Source of the DNA: Chlorobium ferrooxidans DSM 13031
GTDB taxonomy: Bacteria > Bacteroidota > Chlorobiia > Chlorobiales > Chlorobiaceae
Direction: 5' to 3'
Assembly: GCF_000168715.1 (NCBI RefSeq)
Contig: NZ_AASE01000018.1
Location: forward strand, 1-52,769
Length of the DNA stretch: 52,769 nt
The translations under genes and the position numbers were made by a program. Below the pieces are notes generated by a model that was not told the DNA's origin, made no database searches, and was given only the letters and a program-made list of their open reading frames with translations. Positions within the stretch are counted from its first letter, which is position 1. Every line of letters begins with the position of its first letter. Positions 28,301 through 38,246 of the stretch are shown in pieces.

Positions 28301-31097
28301 CGTTCGAGCCAGTTATCGTTACCGTTACCACCTTCGTCGTCCCATCAGCACTTGAGACCGTGAAACTGTCGGTATAGCTCTGACCTGCTGCAAACTCGTT
28401 ATGTGCACCGTTAGTCGAATAATTCCAAAGGCCATTCGTGTCGATGCTGAAGGTGCCATAACCATTACTTCCTGCTACAGCATTCCGGGCAACAAAAGTT
28501 TCAGGACTATCCAGGTCAGTGACAATCAGGGTACCCGTCGCGGTAAGGATAACATCCGTCTCCGTCAGGTTCGCTGTGCTGGTACCCGTTATAACCGCAT
28601 TTGATACATCATCGTCATCGTGATGATGGTGATGATGGTGACCGCCATGACCATCATGATCACCGTGACCATCATGATCTCCATGACCATCATGATCTCC
28701 ATGACCATCATGATCTCCATGACCATCATGATCTCCATGACCATCATGATCTCCATGACCATCATGATCTCCATGACCATCATGATCTCCATGACCATCA
28801 TGACCACCGTAACCATCATGATCTCCATGACCATCATGATCTCCATGACCATCATGACCACCGTAACCATCATGATCTCCATGACCATCATGACCACCGT
28901 AACCATCATGACCACCGTGACCATCATGATCTCCATGACCATCATGACCATCATACGTGCCAACCGTTGTCACCGTGACGACGTGTGATGTCCCGTCTGC
29001 GGTCGTCACTGTAATGCTGTCGGTATAGCTCTGGCCTCCGACAAACTCGTTGTGAGCGCTGTTGGCCGTGTACGTCCACACGCCATTCGTGCCGATAGTA
29101 AACACTCCGAATCCATTAGTTCCCGGGGCGGTCTGCGCTGTAAAGAGGTTTGCAGTACCATCCAAGTCTGAAGAACTCAATGTTCCTGTCGCAGTCAAAG
29201 CAGCATTACTTTCAGTCAGACTGACACTGCTCGTGCCGCTTATCACCGCCGCATCATTGGTACCGGTCATTGTCACCGTTACCACTTTCGGCGTTCCGTC
29301 TGCGGTCGTCACCGTTATGCTGTCCGTATAGCTCTGGCCTCCGACAAACTCGTTGTGTGCGCTGTTTGCCGTATACGTCCACACACCGTTCGTGCAGATA
29401 CTGAACTTGCCGTAACCTCCGGTTCCAACGACATTGGTCTGTGCAACAAAAGCGGCTGAACTGCTGTCGATGTCTGTCGCACTCAACGTACCGGTTGCAG
29501 TCAGAACAGCATCCGTTTCCGTCAGGCTCGCCGTGCTCGTGCCGCTTATCACCGCCGCATCATTGGTGCCCGTCATTGTTACGGTTACAACCTTCGACGT
29601 ACCATCAGCAGTCGTCACCGTTATGCTGTCCGTATAGCTCTGGCCTGCACCAAACTCGTTGTGGGCACTGTTTGCCGTGTAGCTCCACACTCCGTTCGTA
29701 TTAATGCTGAACTTGCCGTAACCATTATTCCCCGCAACATTAATCCGGGTAACAAAATCTGTGGAACTATCGACGTCCGTGGCACTCAACGTGCCTGTCG
29801 CACTCAACACCGCATCCGTCTCTGTCAAACTTGCCGTGCTTGTGCCGCTTATCACCGCCGCATCATTGGTACCCGTCATCGTTACCGTTACCATTTTCGG
29901 CGTTCCGTCAGCGGTCGTCACCGTTATGCTGTCCGTATAACTCTGGCCTCCAATAAACTCGTTGTGGGCACTGTTTGCCGTATAGCTCCACACGCCGTTC
30001 GTGCTGATGCTGAACGTCCCATAACCGCCTGATCCAGCAACATTACTTTGCGCCACAAAAACCGCTGAACTGTCTACGTCATTTGCACTCAGCGTGCCCG
30101 AAGCCGTCAAAACTGTGTTCGTCTCCGTAAGACTCGCCGAGCTCGTACCGCATATCACCGCCGCATCATTGGTACCGGTCATTGTCACGGTTACCAACTT
30201 CGACGTACCGTCTGCGGTCGTTACCGTTATGCTGTCCGTATAACTCTGGCCTCCGACAAACTCGTTGTGGGCAGTGTTGGCAGTGTAACTCCATACGCCG
30301 TTCGTGCCGATGCTGAACTTGCCGTATCCGCCTGTTCCGGCAACATTACTCTGAGCGACAAAAGCCGCAGAACTGTCCGAGTCCGTAGCACTCAGGGAGC
30401 CTGTCGCAGTCAGACCAGTATCCGTCTCCGTCAGACTGACACTGCTCGTACCGCTTATCACCGCAGCATCATTAGTGCCCGTCATCGTCACCGTCACGAC
30501 CTGCGACGTACCGTCTGCGGTCGTTACCGTAACGCTGTCCGTATAGCTCTGGCCTCCGACAAACTCGTTATGAGCGCTGTTGGCCGTGTACGTCCACACG
30601 CCGTTCGTGCCGATAGTAAACACTCCGTACCCATTCGTGCCCGGAGCGTTCTGTGCAGTAAAGAGGTTTGCTGTACCGTCAACATCAGTGGAACTCAATG
30701 TGCCTGTCGCAGTCAAAGCAGCGTTCGTCTCTGTCAGGGTTGTTGTACTCGTACCGCTTATCACCGCAGCATCATTGGTACCCGTAATGGTCACCCTCAG
30801 CACCTGCTCTGTGCCATCGGCTGTCGTTACCGTAATGCTGTCCGTATAGCTCTGACCAGCTACAAATTCATTGTGAGCACTGTTGGTAGTATAGGTCCAA
30901 CCACCGTTCCTGCGGATGGTAAATGTACCATAAGCATGATCACCCGGCACATTATACTGGGTAACAAAAGTCTCTGAACTATCTATATCATAGACATTCA
31001 AATCACCAGTTGCTTTCAGTACCGCATTCGTCTCCGTCAGGCTGGCTGTACTCGTCCCGGTAATTATCGCATTTGGTCCATCAGTAGTATTCGGCAC
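22374..31097 (-). CDS. Giant VCBS-repeat/cadherin/RTX surface protein
   Basis: The 2907-residue protein consists of about 25 VCBS repeats of about 100 residues. Seven repeats come first, then a Gly-Asp-His tract (about 710-830) ending in seven His and four Asp, then more repeats including six identical 99-residue units (about 1026-1633), one cadherin-like domain ('DENAPTSTVIYTATTTDVD', late in the protein), further repeats, and RTX calcium repeats ('GGLGNDTLTGGEGHD') before a C-terminal 'DRIIYNDATGELFYDADG'. Type I secretion and adhesion are inferred. The only usable start is GTG at 31097, 15 bases after an in-frame TGA; the protein begins directly at a repeat boundary with no leader. Confidence 0.88.
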   Translation of the reverse strand: MPNTTDGPNAIITGTSTASLTETNAVLKATGDLNVYDIDSSETFVTQYNVPGDHAYGTFTIRRNGGWTYTTNSAHNEFVAGQSYTDSITVTTADGTEQVLRVTITGTNDAAVISGTSTTTLTETNAALTATGTLSSTDVDGTANLFTAQNAPGTNGYGVFTIGTNGVWTYTANSAHNEFVGGQSYTDSVTVTTADGTSQVVTVTMTGTNDAAVISGTSSVSLTETDTGLTATGSLSATDSDSSAAFVAQSNVAGTGGYGKFSIGTNGVWSYTANTAHNEFVGGQSYTDSITVTTADGTSKLVTVTMTGTNDAAVICGTSSASLTETNTVLTASGTLSANDVDSSAVFVAQSNVAGSGGYGTFSISTNGVWSYTANSAHNEFIGGQSYTDSITVTTADGTPKMVTVTMTGTNDAAVISGTSTASLTETDAVLSATGTLSATDVDSSTDFVTRINVAGNNGYGKFSINTNGVWSYTANSAHNEFGAGQSYTDSITVTTADGTSKVVTVTMTGTNDAAVISGTSTASLTETDAVLTATGTLSATDIDSSSAAFVAQTNVVGTGGYGKFSICTNGVWTYTANSAHNEFVGGQSYTDSITVTTADGTPKVVTVTMTGTNDAAVISGTSSVSLTESNAALTATGTLSSSDLDGTANLFTAQTAPGTNGFGVFTIGTNGVWTYTANSAHNEFVGGQSYTDSITVTTADGTSHVVTVTTVGTYDGHDGHGDHDGHGGHDGYGGHDGHGDHDGYGGHDGHGDHDGHGDHDGYGGHDGHGDHDGHGDHDGHGDHDGHGDHDGHGDHDGHGDHDGHGDHDGHGDHDGHGGHHHHHHHDDDDVSNAVITGTSTANLTETDVILTATGTLIVTDLDSPETFVARNAVAGSNGYGTFSIDTNGLWNYSTNGAHNEFAAGQSYTDSFTVSSADGTTKVVTVTITGSNDAAVISGTSAVSVTETNAALSATGTLTSTDVDGTANLFTAQSGVSGNNNYGTFSIGTNGVWTYTANSAHNEFVGGQTYTDSITVTTADGTSKVVTVTITGTNDAAVISGTSSASVTETNAAITATGTLSATDVDSSSAFVAQTAVAGTNGTFSIGTNGEWTYTANSAFNELNVGTSVTESFTVTTVDGTSEVVTVTITGTNDAAVISGTSSASVSETNAAITATGTLSATDVDSSSAFVAQTAVAGTNGTFSIGTNGEWTYTANSAFNELNVGTSVTESFTVTTVDGTSEVVTVTITGTNDAAVISGTSSASVSETNAAITATGTLSATDVDSSSAFVAQTAVAGTNGTFSIGTNGEWTYTANSAFNELNVGTSVTESFTVTTVDGTSEVVTVTITGTNDAAVISGTSSASVSETNAAITATGTLSATDVDSSSAFVAQTAVAGTNGTFSIGTNGEWTYTANSAFNELNVGTSVTESFTVTTVDGTSEVVTVTITGTNDAAVISGTSSASVSETNAAITATGTLSATDVDSSSAFVAQTAVAGTNGTFSIGTNGEWTYTANSAFNELNVGTSVTESFTVTTVDGTSEVVTVTITGTNDAAVISGTSSASVSETNAAITATGTLSATDVDSSSAFVAQTAVAGTNGTFSIGTNGEWTYTANSAFNELNVGTSVTESFTVTTVDGTSEVVTVTITGTNDAAVIDGQSSAFLTETNAVQSATGTLTSTDVDGTDNLFISQSGVSRTYGTFSVGTNGAWNYLMNGAHDELVAGQTYTDSFTVETADHTTQVVTVTITGTNDAAVISGTSTASLTESDIVLSATGALASTDIDGTANLFILQSGVAGNNGYGTFSIGTNGVWTYTAYTAHNEFIDGQTYTDSFTVETADHTTKVVTVTITGTNDVAVIDGISTGYLTETNAIQSVMGLLNSADVDGTDNLFISQSGVARTYGTFSIDTDGAWSYTMSSAHNEFVSGHTYTDSFTVETADHTPTVVTVIISGSNDNASIAGTSTGSVTEDVSVTPQNTLVTNGLLTASDPDTGESVFTARPSVAGLYGTFTLAADGNWTYTALNANTTIQTLAYGASLTDSFTAVSSDGSASQLVTVTIHGTYDPAYTQGVDTSLVSETDSPITTGGILNSATVDGSSAFIATTGTGTNGNGTFSIGTNGEWTYTANSAFNELNVGTSVTDSFTVQTTASTVAVVTVTITGTNDAATFSGNFNSSVVETDAAITTGGTLTVTDVDSSNAVIAPSQPLYGDYGLFNIGSNGVWSYTANEAFDSLAAGSSQVDSFNVVTADGTSTVVTITINGTNDAPVFTSGMSGSVDENAPTSTVIYTATTTDVDSATRTYTLSGTDATLLDINSTTGAVTLKTSADYETKASYSFNVIANDGSNDTTQAVTVSVDDKDDPAVIGGVISAGLTETDTALSVTGTLTVSDQDAGAILPTFGAQSNIAGNHGYGKFSIGSDGEWTYTMDNAHNEFVLGQPYTDSFTVYATEGSNTTSQVVTVTITGTNDAAVIAGTSTASLTETDAVLSVTRTLTSTDVDGTANLFTAQSGAGNHGYGTFSIGTNGEWTYTTNSAHDEFEAGVTYTDSITVSTADGTTQVVTVTITGTSDVVVPIVTGDITGALVETDAAESTTGTLTVNGASGTFGNQTNVAGNNGYGKFSIGTNGEWTYTMDTAHNEFVLDTPYTDSFTVYAIEGSSTLSQLVTVTITGTDDLSTITGNSSSTIYETDAVLTTTGVLEVDDVDSDPVPSFIPQEDSGQYGLGTFSINTAGEWSYTAFDVYNDLNPGATIIDTFIVGTDDGNSQILTVTITGTYESVSGTSGDDELVGSDIADRILGLDGSDSIDALEGDDSINGGLGNDTLTGGEGHDIFVFDTVPDPYNNVDTIIDFNHDDDTIHLSSSVFDALTSTGELSAAAFYVGSEAQDGDDRIIYNDATGELFYDADGDGLGDAVQIAVLTGVPTDIDHTDFTVI
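26199..28022 (-). repeat. Six tandem, essentially identical 297-bp repeats
   Basis: A 297-bp unit (99 codons, one VCBS repeat) recurs about 6.1 times with no difference seen apart from the last copy, where the codons read SVTET instead of SVSET near 27956. The landmark ending GCGTCGTTCGTG falls at 26220, 26517, 26814, 27111, 27408, 27705 and 28002. Identity at synonymous sites points to recent tandem duplication or ongoing gene conversion. Short-read assemblies would collapse such an array, so the copy number deserves care. Confidence 0.95.
28643..28953 (-). repeat. 18-bp tandem repeat encoding Gly-Asp-His tract
   Basis: About 17 copies of an 18-bp unit (plus strand ATGATCTCCATGACCATC and close variants such as ATGACCACCGTAACCATC) lie in frame in the giant gene. 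On the coding strand they spell GDHDGH/GYGGHD hexapeptides and are followed by seven His and four Asp codons near 28603-28636. The unit contains no stop in any frame, so long spurious frames appear on both strands here. Such a tract is likely to bind divalent metals; the period suggests copy-number variation by slippage. Confidence 0.93.
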
Positions 31098-31585
31098 GGC
31101 GTTTGTTTTTAGTCAAGTCGACACTCCCGGTATCCAGGATGTCTCAATTATTAATAGGCATTGTCTATGTAAGCTATCAATGCGATCCTTCGCAAAATCG
31201 CGAAACGGATATACACTAAACAGTTTATGATATTGCTCTATCCATCTTGCCACAGAAGAAAATATTACCCCTCTTTTATAAACCACTTTTAAAGGTTATA
31301 AAATTCCGGAGCTGCACGTTACAATCATCATAATCCGCTGTTAAAGTCTTCCAAAACCAGATGGTTGGCCATGTTCAAAATCTTTATGATAAAAACACTA
31401 CCTTGTTACCATCTCAGACGTTATAAGGGTATATAGTTAGTAGTTAATATAACTATATTTATTCTGATCTATATATATACAGCAACTTATTTAGCCGCTT
31501 CAGACCTGCAATTACCGCCATATATTATCGTTATTACATCATTAATACATAACCCATATAAATACCCGTCAAAACCAATTCATAT
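31098..31585. other. 488-base AT-rich divergent promoter region
   Basis: This region separates the giant gene (minus) from the sepiapterin reductase gene (plus) and should hold both promoters. Seen: a hairpin at 31185-31210 (arms ATCCTTCGC and GCGAA..GGAT) that would lie in the giant gene's 5' leader; a near-perfect inverted repeat TTATAAACC (31276-31284) / GGTTATAA (31294-31301); and a TA-rich stretch at 31425-31485. No open frame of interest was found. Promoter hexamers are too numerous in the AT-rich sequence to assign. Confidence 0.4.
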
Positions 31586-32317
31586 ATGAAAAAAATCATC
31601 ATTATAACCGGAGCAGGGAAGGGGATTGGGAGAGCAATTGCACTTGACTTTTCACGTGCAGCAATAGAGAAGAGCGGTTTTGAGCCAATTCTTATTCTTG
31701 TATCAAGGACAGCTTCAGATCTTGAATCTGTTGCAACTGAATGCCGGGCAAATGGAGCCGTTGCTGAACTCTTCACCATTGATATTGCAGACAAATCACA
31801 AACAGACCGGCTCGTTGAAACAACACTCAAGCGATACGGAACCATTGACTGCCTGATCAATAATGCCGGTGTCGGACGATTCAAGCCTCTCGATGAGCTT
31901 CACGAAGAGGATTTTGACTACACCATATCGACGAACCTCAAAGGAACTTTTTTCCTGACACAAAAGGTCTTTGCTGCGATGGAGAAAAACAGGTCAGGCC
32001 ATATTTTCTTTATAACCTCCATTGCAGCCGAAACAGCATTTAAAAGCTCAGCGATCTACTGCATGTCGAAGTTCGGTCAAAAAGGGCTGATTGAGACGCT
32101 GCGTCTTTACGCCAGGGAGTGTAACGTCAGAATTACCAATATCATGCCGGGTGCAGTCTATACTCCAATGTGGGGCGAGCTGCCGGAGGAGATGAAATCT
32201 GTCATGATGCGACCTGAAGAGATCTCGTCAGCCCTGCTCAATGCCTACTTTCTTCCCGGCAGGACATCGGTAGAAGAGCTGGTAATCCGTCCCGTCGGCG
32301 GGGACATCAATGATTGA
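31586..32317 (+). CDS. Sepiapterin reductase-like short-chain dehydrogenase
   Basis: The 243-residue classical SDR has TGAGKGIGR (residues 8-16), NNAG (92-95), S145, and Y158-x-x-x-K162. Sequence and length closely match my memory of the Chlorobium tepidum sepiapterin reductase, which reduces 6-pyruvoyl-tetrahydropterin so as to give L-threo-biopterin; for example the 'STNLKGTFFLTQ' and 'PGAVYTPMWG' segments. The product in green sulfur bacteria is the glycosylated pterin tepidopterin. The function here is by homology from recall. It is followed at once by yqeY and serS on the same strand and may be cotranscribed with them. Confidence 0.82.
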   Translation: MKKIIIITGAGKGIGRAIALDFSRAAIEKSGFEPILILVSRTASDLESVATECRANGAVAELFTIDIADKSQTDRLVETTLKRYGTIDCLINNAGVGRFKPLDELHEEDFDYTISTNLKGTFFLTQKVFAAMEKNRSGHIFFITSIAAETAFKSSAIYCMSKFGQKGLIETLRLYARECNVRITNIMPGAVYTPMWGELPEEMKSVMMRPEEISSALLNAYFLPGRTSVEELVIRPVGGDIND

Positions 32318-32386
32318 GTGGGAAAGCACCATTTTTTCCTGTATTTTCAGATTCTTCTTGTTGAATACAACCCATTGAAAACCACC

Positions 32387-32845
32387 ATGAGCCTGAAAGA
32401 GACTATAGATCGGGACCTGAAGGAGTCCCTTAAAAGCGGTGCAAAAGACCGCCTCAACGCCATCCGTTCCATTCGCGCCGCACTGCTGGAAAAAGAGGTA
32501 TCAATCCGCGTTGCAGGAAAAGCGTTACTGACTGATGAGCAGGAGATTGAAGTGCTGGTAAGTCTGGCAAAAAAACGGAGGGATGCCATTGAGCAGTTTA
32601 CCGCAGGAAACCGCCCCGATCTTGCAGAAACAGAGCAGTCAGAACTCAAGGTAATCGAAGAGTATCTGCCCGAACCGGTTTCGGATGATGAAATAGAACG
32701 CATCATTAAAGAGATCGTCGCAAAAACCGGAGCCTCATCCATGAAAGATATCGGCCGGGTAATGGGCGAATCGATGAAAGCGCTCAAAGGCAAGGCTGAC
32801 GGCACCAAGGTTCAGCAGATCGTAAAATCACTGCTTTCAGCATAA
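32387..32845 (+). CDS. GatB/YqeY domain-containing protein
   Basis: The 152-residue protein has the YqeY pattern: 'MSLKETIDRDLKESLKSGAKDRLNAIRSIRAAL' (split by family into two blocks), 'RRDAIEQFTAGNRPDLAETE', 'IIEYLPEP'-like 'VIEEYLPEPVSDDEIE' and 'DIGRVMGESMKALKGKADG'. YqeY resembles the tail domain of the GatB amidotransferase subunit and may contact tRNA; its role is unknown. I start at ATG 32387, which gives the usual family length; a GTG at 32318, directly after the previous stop, would add 23 unrelated residues. It precedes serS by 18 bases. Confidence 0.9.
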   Translation: MSLKETIDRDLKESLKSGAKDRLNAIRSIRAALLEKEVSIRVAGKALLTDEQEIEVLVSLAKKRRDAIEQFTAGNRPDLAETEQSELKVIEEYLPEPVSDDEIERIIKEIVAKTGASSMKDIGRVMGESMKALKGKADGTKVQQIVKSLLSA

Positions 32846-32863
32846 CCCACTCTTTTCACCATC

Positions 32864-34153
32864 ATGCTTGATATCAACTATATCCGCCTGAATCAGGTGG
32901 AAGTCATGAATATGCTGCACCAGCGCCAGCTGGCTGTTGAAGTGCCCAGACTCCAGGAGCTTCTTGATCTTGACAAAGAGCGCAAGGAGCTGGTTCAGCG
33001 GTCGGACGATCAGAAAGCCCTGCGCAACAAGGTTTCAAAAGAGGTGGCCGACATAAAAAAAAGCGGGCAGGGCTCTGCAGAAGAGCTGATCGTGCGGATG
33101 AAATCCGTTTCAGAAGAGATTGCCCTGATGGACAACCGGCTCAGCCAGCTTGAAGAGGAGATGGAGAGTATTCTTCTTGCACTCCCCAACAAACTCCACT
33201 CTTCGGTTCCGGCCGGAAAAAGTGCTGCAGAGAACGAGGTTTTTGGTGAACCGGTAACGTTCGTGCACAATCTTGACTTCCCGGTTAAAAATCACCTTGA
33301 ACTGGGTAAATCACTCGGCATCCTTGATTTTGAAAGGGGTGCAAAGGTAAGCGGGGCAGGCTTTCCCGCCTATATGGGCAAAGGTGCCCGGCTTGAAAGG
33401 GCTCTGATCAACTTCATGCTTGACATGCATACGGAAAATCACGGCTATACCGAGGTATTTCCTCCTTTTTTTGTCAACAGGGAGTCACTGAGGGGAACCG
33501 GTCAGTGGCCGAAGTTCGCCGATCAGGTCTATCATATGCAGGAGGACGACCTCTACGCCATCCCCACCGCCGAAGTGCCGGTCACCAACCTGCACCGGGG
33601 GGAAATGCTTGACAACGGAGCTCTGCCGATCTCCTATGCTGCCTACTCCGCCTGTTTCCGTCGTGAAGCGGGCAGCTACGGCAAGGATACCCGTGGCTTC
33701 CTGAGAGTACACCAGTTCAACAAGGTGGAGATGGTAAAGTTTACCCGGCCTGAAGAGTCCTATGAAGCACTTGAACAGATTCGCAGAAACGCTGAAGCCA
33801 TTCTCATTGCACTGAAAATACCCTACCGGGTTCTCCTCCTCTGCAGCGGCGATATCAGTGCCAATGCAGCGAAATGCTATGACATCGAGGTCTGGTCACC
33901 GGCGGAACAGAAATACCTTGAAGCATCAAGCTGCTCAAACTTCGAAGATTACCAGGCTCGACGCGCCAACATCCGTTTCAAACCCAATGGCAAATCAAAA
34001 CCGGAGTTCGTGCACACCCTGAACGGGTCGGGGCTGGCAACATCCCGCCTTATGGTATCACTCCTTGAGCACTACCAGACAGCGGAAGGCAATATTAGAG
34101 TCCCTGAGGTGTTAAGGCACTATACCCGCTTTGACGAAATCACGGCACCGTAA
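32864..34153 (+). CDS. serS: Seryl-tRNA synthetase
   Basis: The 429-residue class II synthetase charges tRNA-Ser. The N-terminal tRNA-binding coiled coil spans about residues 28-105; the catalytic core carries motif 2 ('[20 protein letters not shown]', with the ATP-contacting Arg) and motif 3 ('[19 protein letters not shown]'). '[11 protein letters not shown]', the serine-site loop, is present. Full length, ends at a hairpin shared with the convergent metX gene. Start '[10 protein letters not shown]' matches family N-termini. Confidence 0.97.
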   Translation: MLDINYIRLNQVEVMNMLHQRQLAVEVPRLQELLDLDKERKELVQRSDDQKALRNKVSKEVADIKKSGQGSAEELIVRMKSVSEEIALMDNRLSQLEEEMESILLALPNKLHSSVPAGKSAAENEVFGEPVTFVHNLDFPVKNHLELGKSLGILDFERGAKVSGAGFPAYMGKGARLERALINFMLDMHTENHGYTEVFPPFFVNRESLRGTGQWPKFADQVYHMQEDDLYAIPTAEVPVTNLHRGEMLDNGALPISYAAYSACFRREAGSYGKDTRGFLRVHQFNKVEMVKFTRPEESYEALEQIRRNAEAILIALKIPYRVLLLCSGDISANAAKCYDIEVWSPAEQKYLEASSCSNFEDYQARRANIRFKPNGKSKPEFVHTLNGSGLATSRLMVSLLEHYQTAEGNIRVPEVLRHYTRFDEITAP

Positions 34154-34162
34154 ATTTTCCAC

Positions 34163-34186
34163 AGGGGCGTCTTGCGATACGCCCCT
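34163..34186. terminator. Bidirectional hairpin between serS and metX
   Basis: A perfect 8-bp stem (AGGGGCGT at 34163-34170, ACGCCCCT at 34179-34186) with an 8-base loop fills the 35-base gap between the convergent stop codons of serS and metX. A run of T after it is short on either strand (AAAATTT on the minus-strand side at about 34152-34158), so it probably works in both directions with moderate strength. Confidence 0.6.
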
Positions 34187-34188
34187 TC

Positions 34189-36798
<2,610 letters not shown>

Positions 36799-36846
36799 CG
36801 TAAAATCTTGAAAAGAACATTTAGTTCGGTTAATCTACAACAGGGA

Positions 36847-36880
36847 ATAGTATTTTACAAATCACCCGAATGGGTACAAT
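36847..36880. promoter_or_regulatory. Divergent promoters for rsmB and the riboswitch
   Basis: Plus strand: TTTTAC (36853-36858), 16-base spacer, TACAAT (36875-36880), then the rsmB ATG 22 bases on. Minus strand: TACTAT (36852-36847), predicting a transcript start near 36840, about 42 bases before the riboswitch; its -35 is poor. The two overlap, so the genes may compete for polymerase. Assignments are by eye. Confidence 0.4.
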
Positions 36881-36902
36881 ACTCTAAAATCCACAGCTCC
36901 CG

Positions 36903-38246
36903 ATGATTACAGCCAGAGAAACAGCACTTAATGTTCTGCAGGCCCTCGAAACAGGAAAAAAACGATCCGACCAGATACTGCACCGGACTCTGGAACAGAG
37001 TGCACTGAACCGCATTGACCGGGCACTTGCAACCGGACTGGTCAACGGAGTACTTCGCTACCGGCTTCAGCTTGATTTTATTATCAGTCGCTACTACCAC
37101 CACAAACTGGAAAAAGCCGCACCGGTACTGAAAAATATTCTTCGACTCGGCCTCTATCAGATTCTTTTCCTTGACAAGGTTCCCGACTGGGCGGCAGTCA
37201 ATGAATGCGTAAAACTTGCGAAAAAATATAAAGGTGACCGGATGTCAAAACTGGTCAACGGTGTTTTAAGAAAAATCACCCCGCAAAGCATAGCCCTTGA
37301 TGAGTGGCTCAAGGAGAGAGAGCCCTCAGAACAGCTGGCCATAAAACACTCCCACCCGAAGTGGCTGGTTGAACGCTGGATAGCTGACTATGGCCTTAAA
37401 AAAACCGAAGCCCTCCTGACCTATAACAACCGGTTCCCGCTCTTCGGATTCAGAATCAACCGGCTGAAAACTTCAGAAGAGCAGCTTTTTTCCGATCCCC
37501 TGTTTTCCTCCGCAGCATATGAAGCGTGCGGTATTGAAAACCTCTTCATTTCGAAAGAGTTCAGCACCTTCGAGCCTGCGGTCAGCGATGGCAGGCTCAC
37601 CGTCCAGAATCCGACACAGGCTCTCGCCTGCCTTCTGCTGAATCCGGTGCCGGGAAGTGCTGTTCTCGACCTCTGCGCTGCACCGGGTGGAAAATCAACC
37701 TTTATGGCTGAATTGATGGGAAATAACGGAAGCGTCACCTCACTTGATCTCTATGAACAAAAACTCCTAAAAATCACCACGCACGCTGAAGCTCTCGGCA
37801 TTACCATCATTAGAACAGTGGCCGCCGACGCAAGGAGCTTCAAACCGGAAAATCGCCCCGATGCAATCCTGCTTGACGCCCCCTGCTCAGGGAGCGGCGT
37901 TGTTGGCAGGCGAACTGAACTGCGCTGGAAACTGACACCTGAAACCATTCAAGAACTGATCACCCTGCAAATGGAGCTTCTCGACCATGCCGCAGAGTTG
38001 CTTGAGGAAAACGGAGTGCTTGTCTATGCCACATGCTCCATCGAACCCGAAGAGAATGCCCTGCAGATTGAAGCGTTTCTTGAGCGGCACCCCGACTTTT
38101 CTGTGGACCCTGACAGAGGAAAAGTACCGGAACCGTTTCTGCCAAAGAGCGGCTTCAAGGGAGCCATCCTCACCCTGCCGGGAGAGTATCCGGGATTTGA
38201 CGGAGGCTTCGCTCAACGGCTCCGCAAAACCGGCAAAAAACCATGA
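36903..38246 (+). CDS. rsmB: 16S rRNA (cytosine-967-C5)-methyltransferase
   Basis: The 447-residue protein joins an N-terminal NusB-like RNA-binding domain (about 1-135; 'RETALNVLQALETGKKRSDQ', 'KLVNGVLRKI') to a Rossmann SAM methyltransferase. Seen are SAM motif I 'LDLCAAPGGKSTFMAEL', motif IV 'DAPCSGSGVVGRR' and motif VI 'YATCSIEPEENA', with the two cysteines used by RNA m5C methylases. It modifies C967 of 16S rRNA. Its last 4 bases overlap the xerD start. Confidence 0.94.
   Translation: MITARETALNVLQALETGKKRSDQILHRTLEQSALNRIDRALATGLVNGVLRYRLQLDFIISRYYHHKLEKAAPVLKNILRLGLYQILFLDKVPDWAAVNECVKLAKKYKGDRMSKLVNGVLRKITPQSIALDEWLKEREPSEQLAIKHSHPKWLVERWIADYGLKKTEALLTYNNRFPLFGFRINRLKTSEEQLFSDPLFSSAAYEACGIENLFISKEFSTFEPAVSDGRLTVQNPTQALACLLLNPVPGSAVLDLCAAPGGKSTFMAELMGNNGSVTSLDLYEQKLLKITTHAEALGITIIRTVAADARSFKPENRPDAILLDAPCSGSGVVGRRTELRWKLTPETIQELITLQMELLDHAAELLEENGVLVYATCSIEPEENALQIEAFLERHPDFSVDPDRGKVPEPFLPKSGFKGAILTLPGEYPGFDGGFAQRLRKTGKKP

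Noticed and set aside
28643..28953. The 18-bp array as a CRISPR
   Set aside because: Units are contiguous with no unique spacers and are in frame in a coding gene.
28589..28988. Overlapping frames of about 120 codons on both strands (His/Asp-rich and Met/Ile/Thr-rich)
   Set aside because: The 18-bp repeat lacks stops in any frame; only the minus-strand frame continuous with the giant protein is supported.
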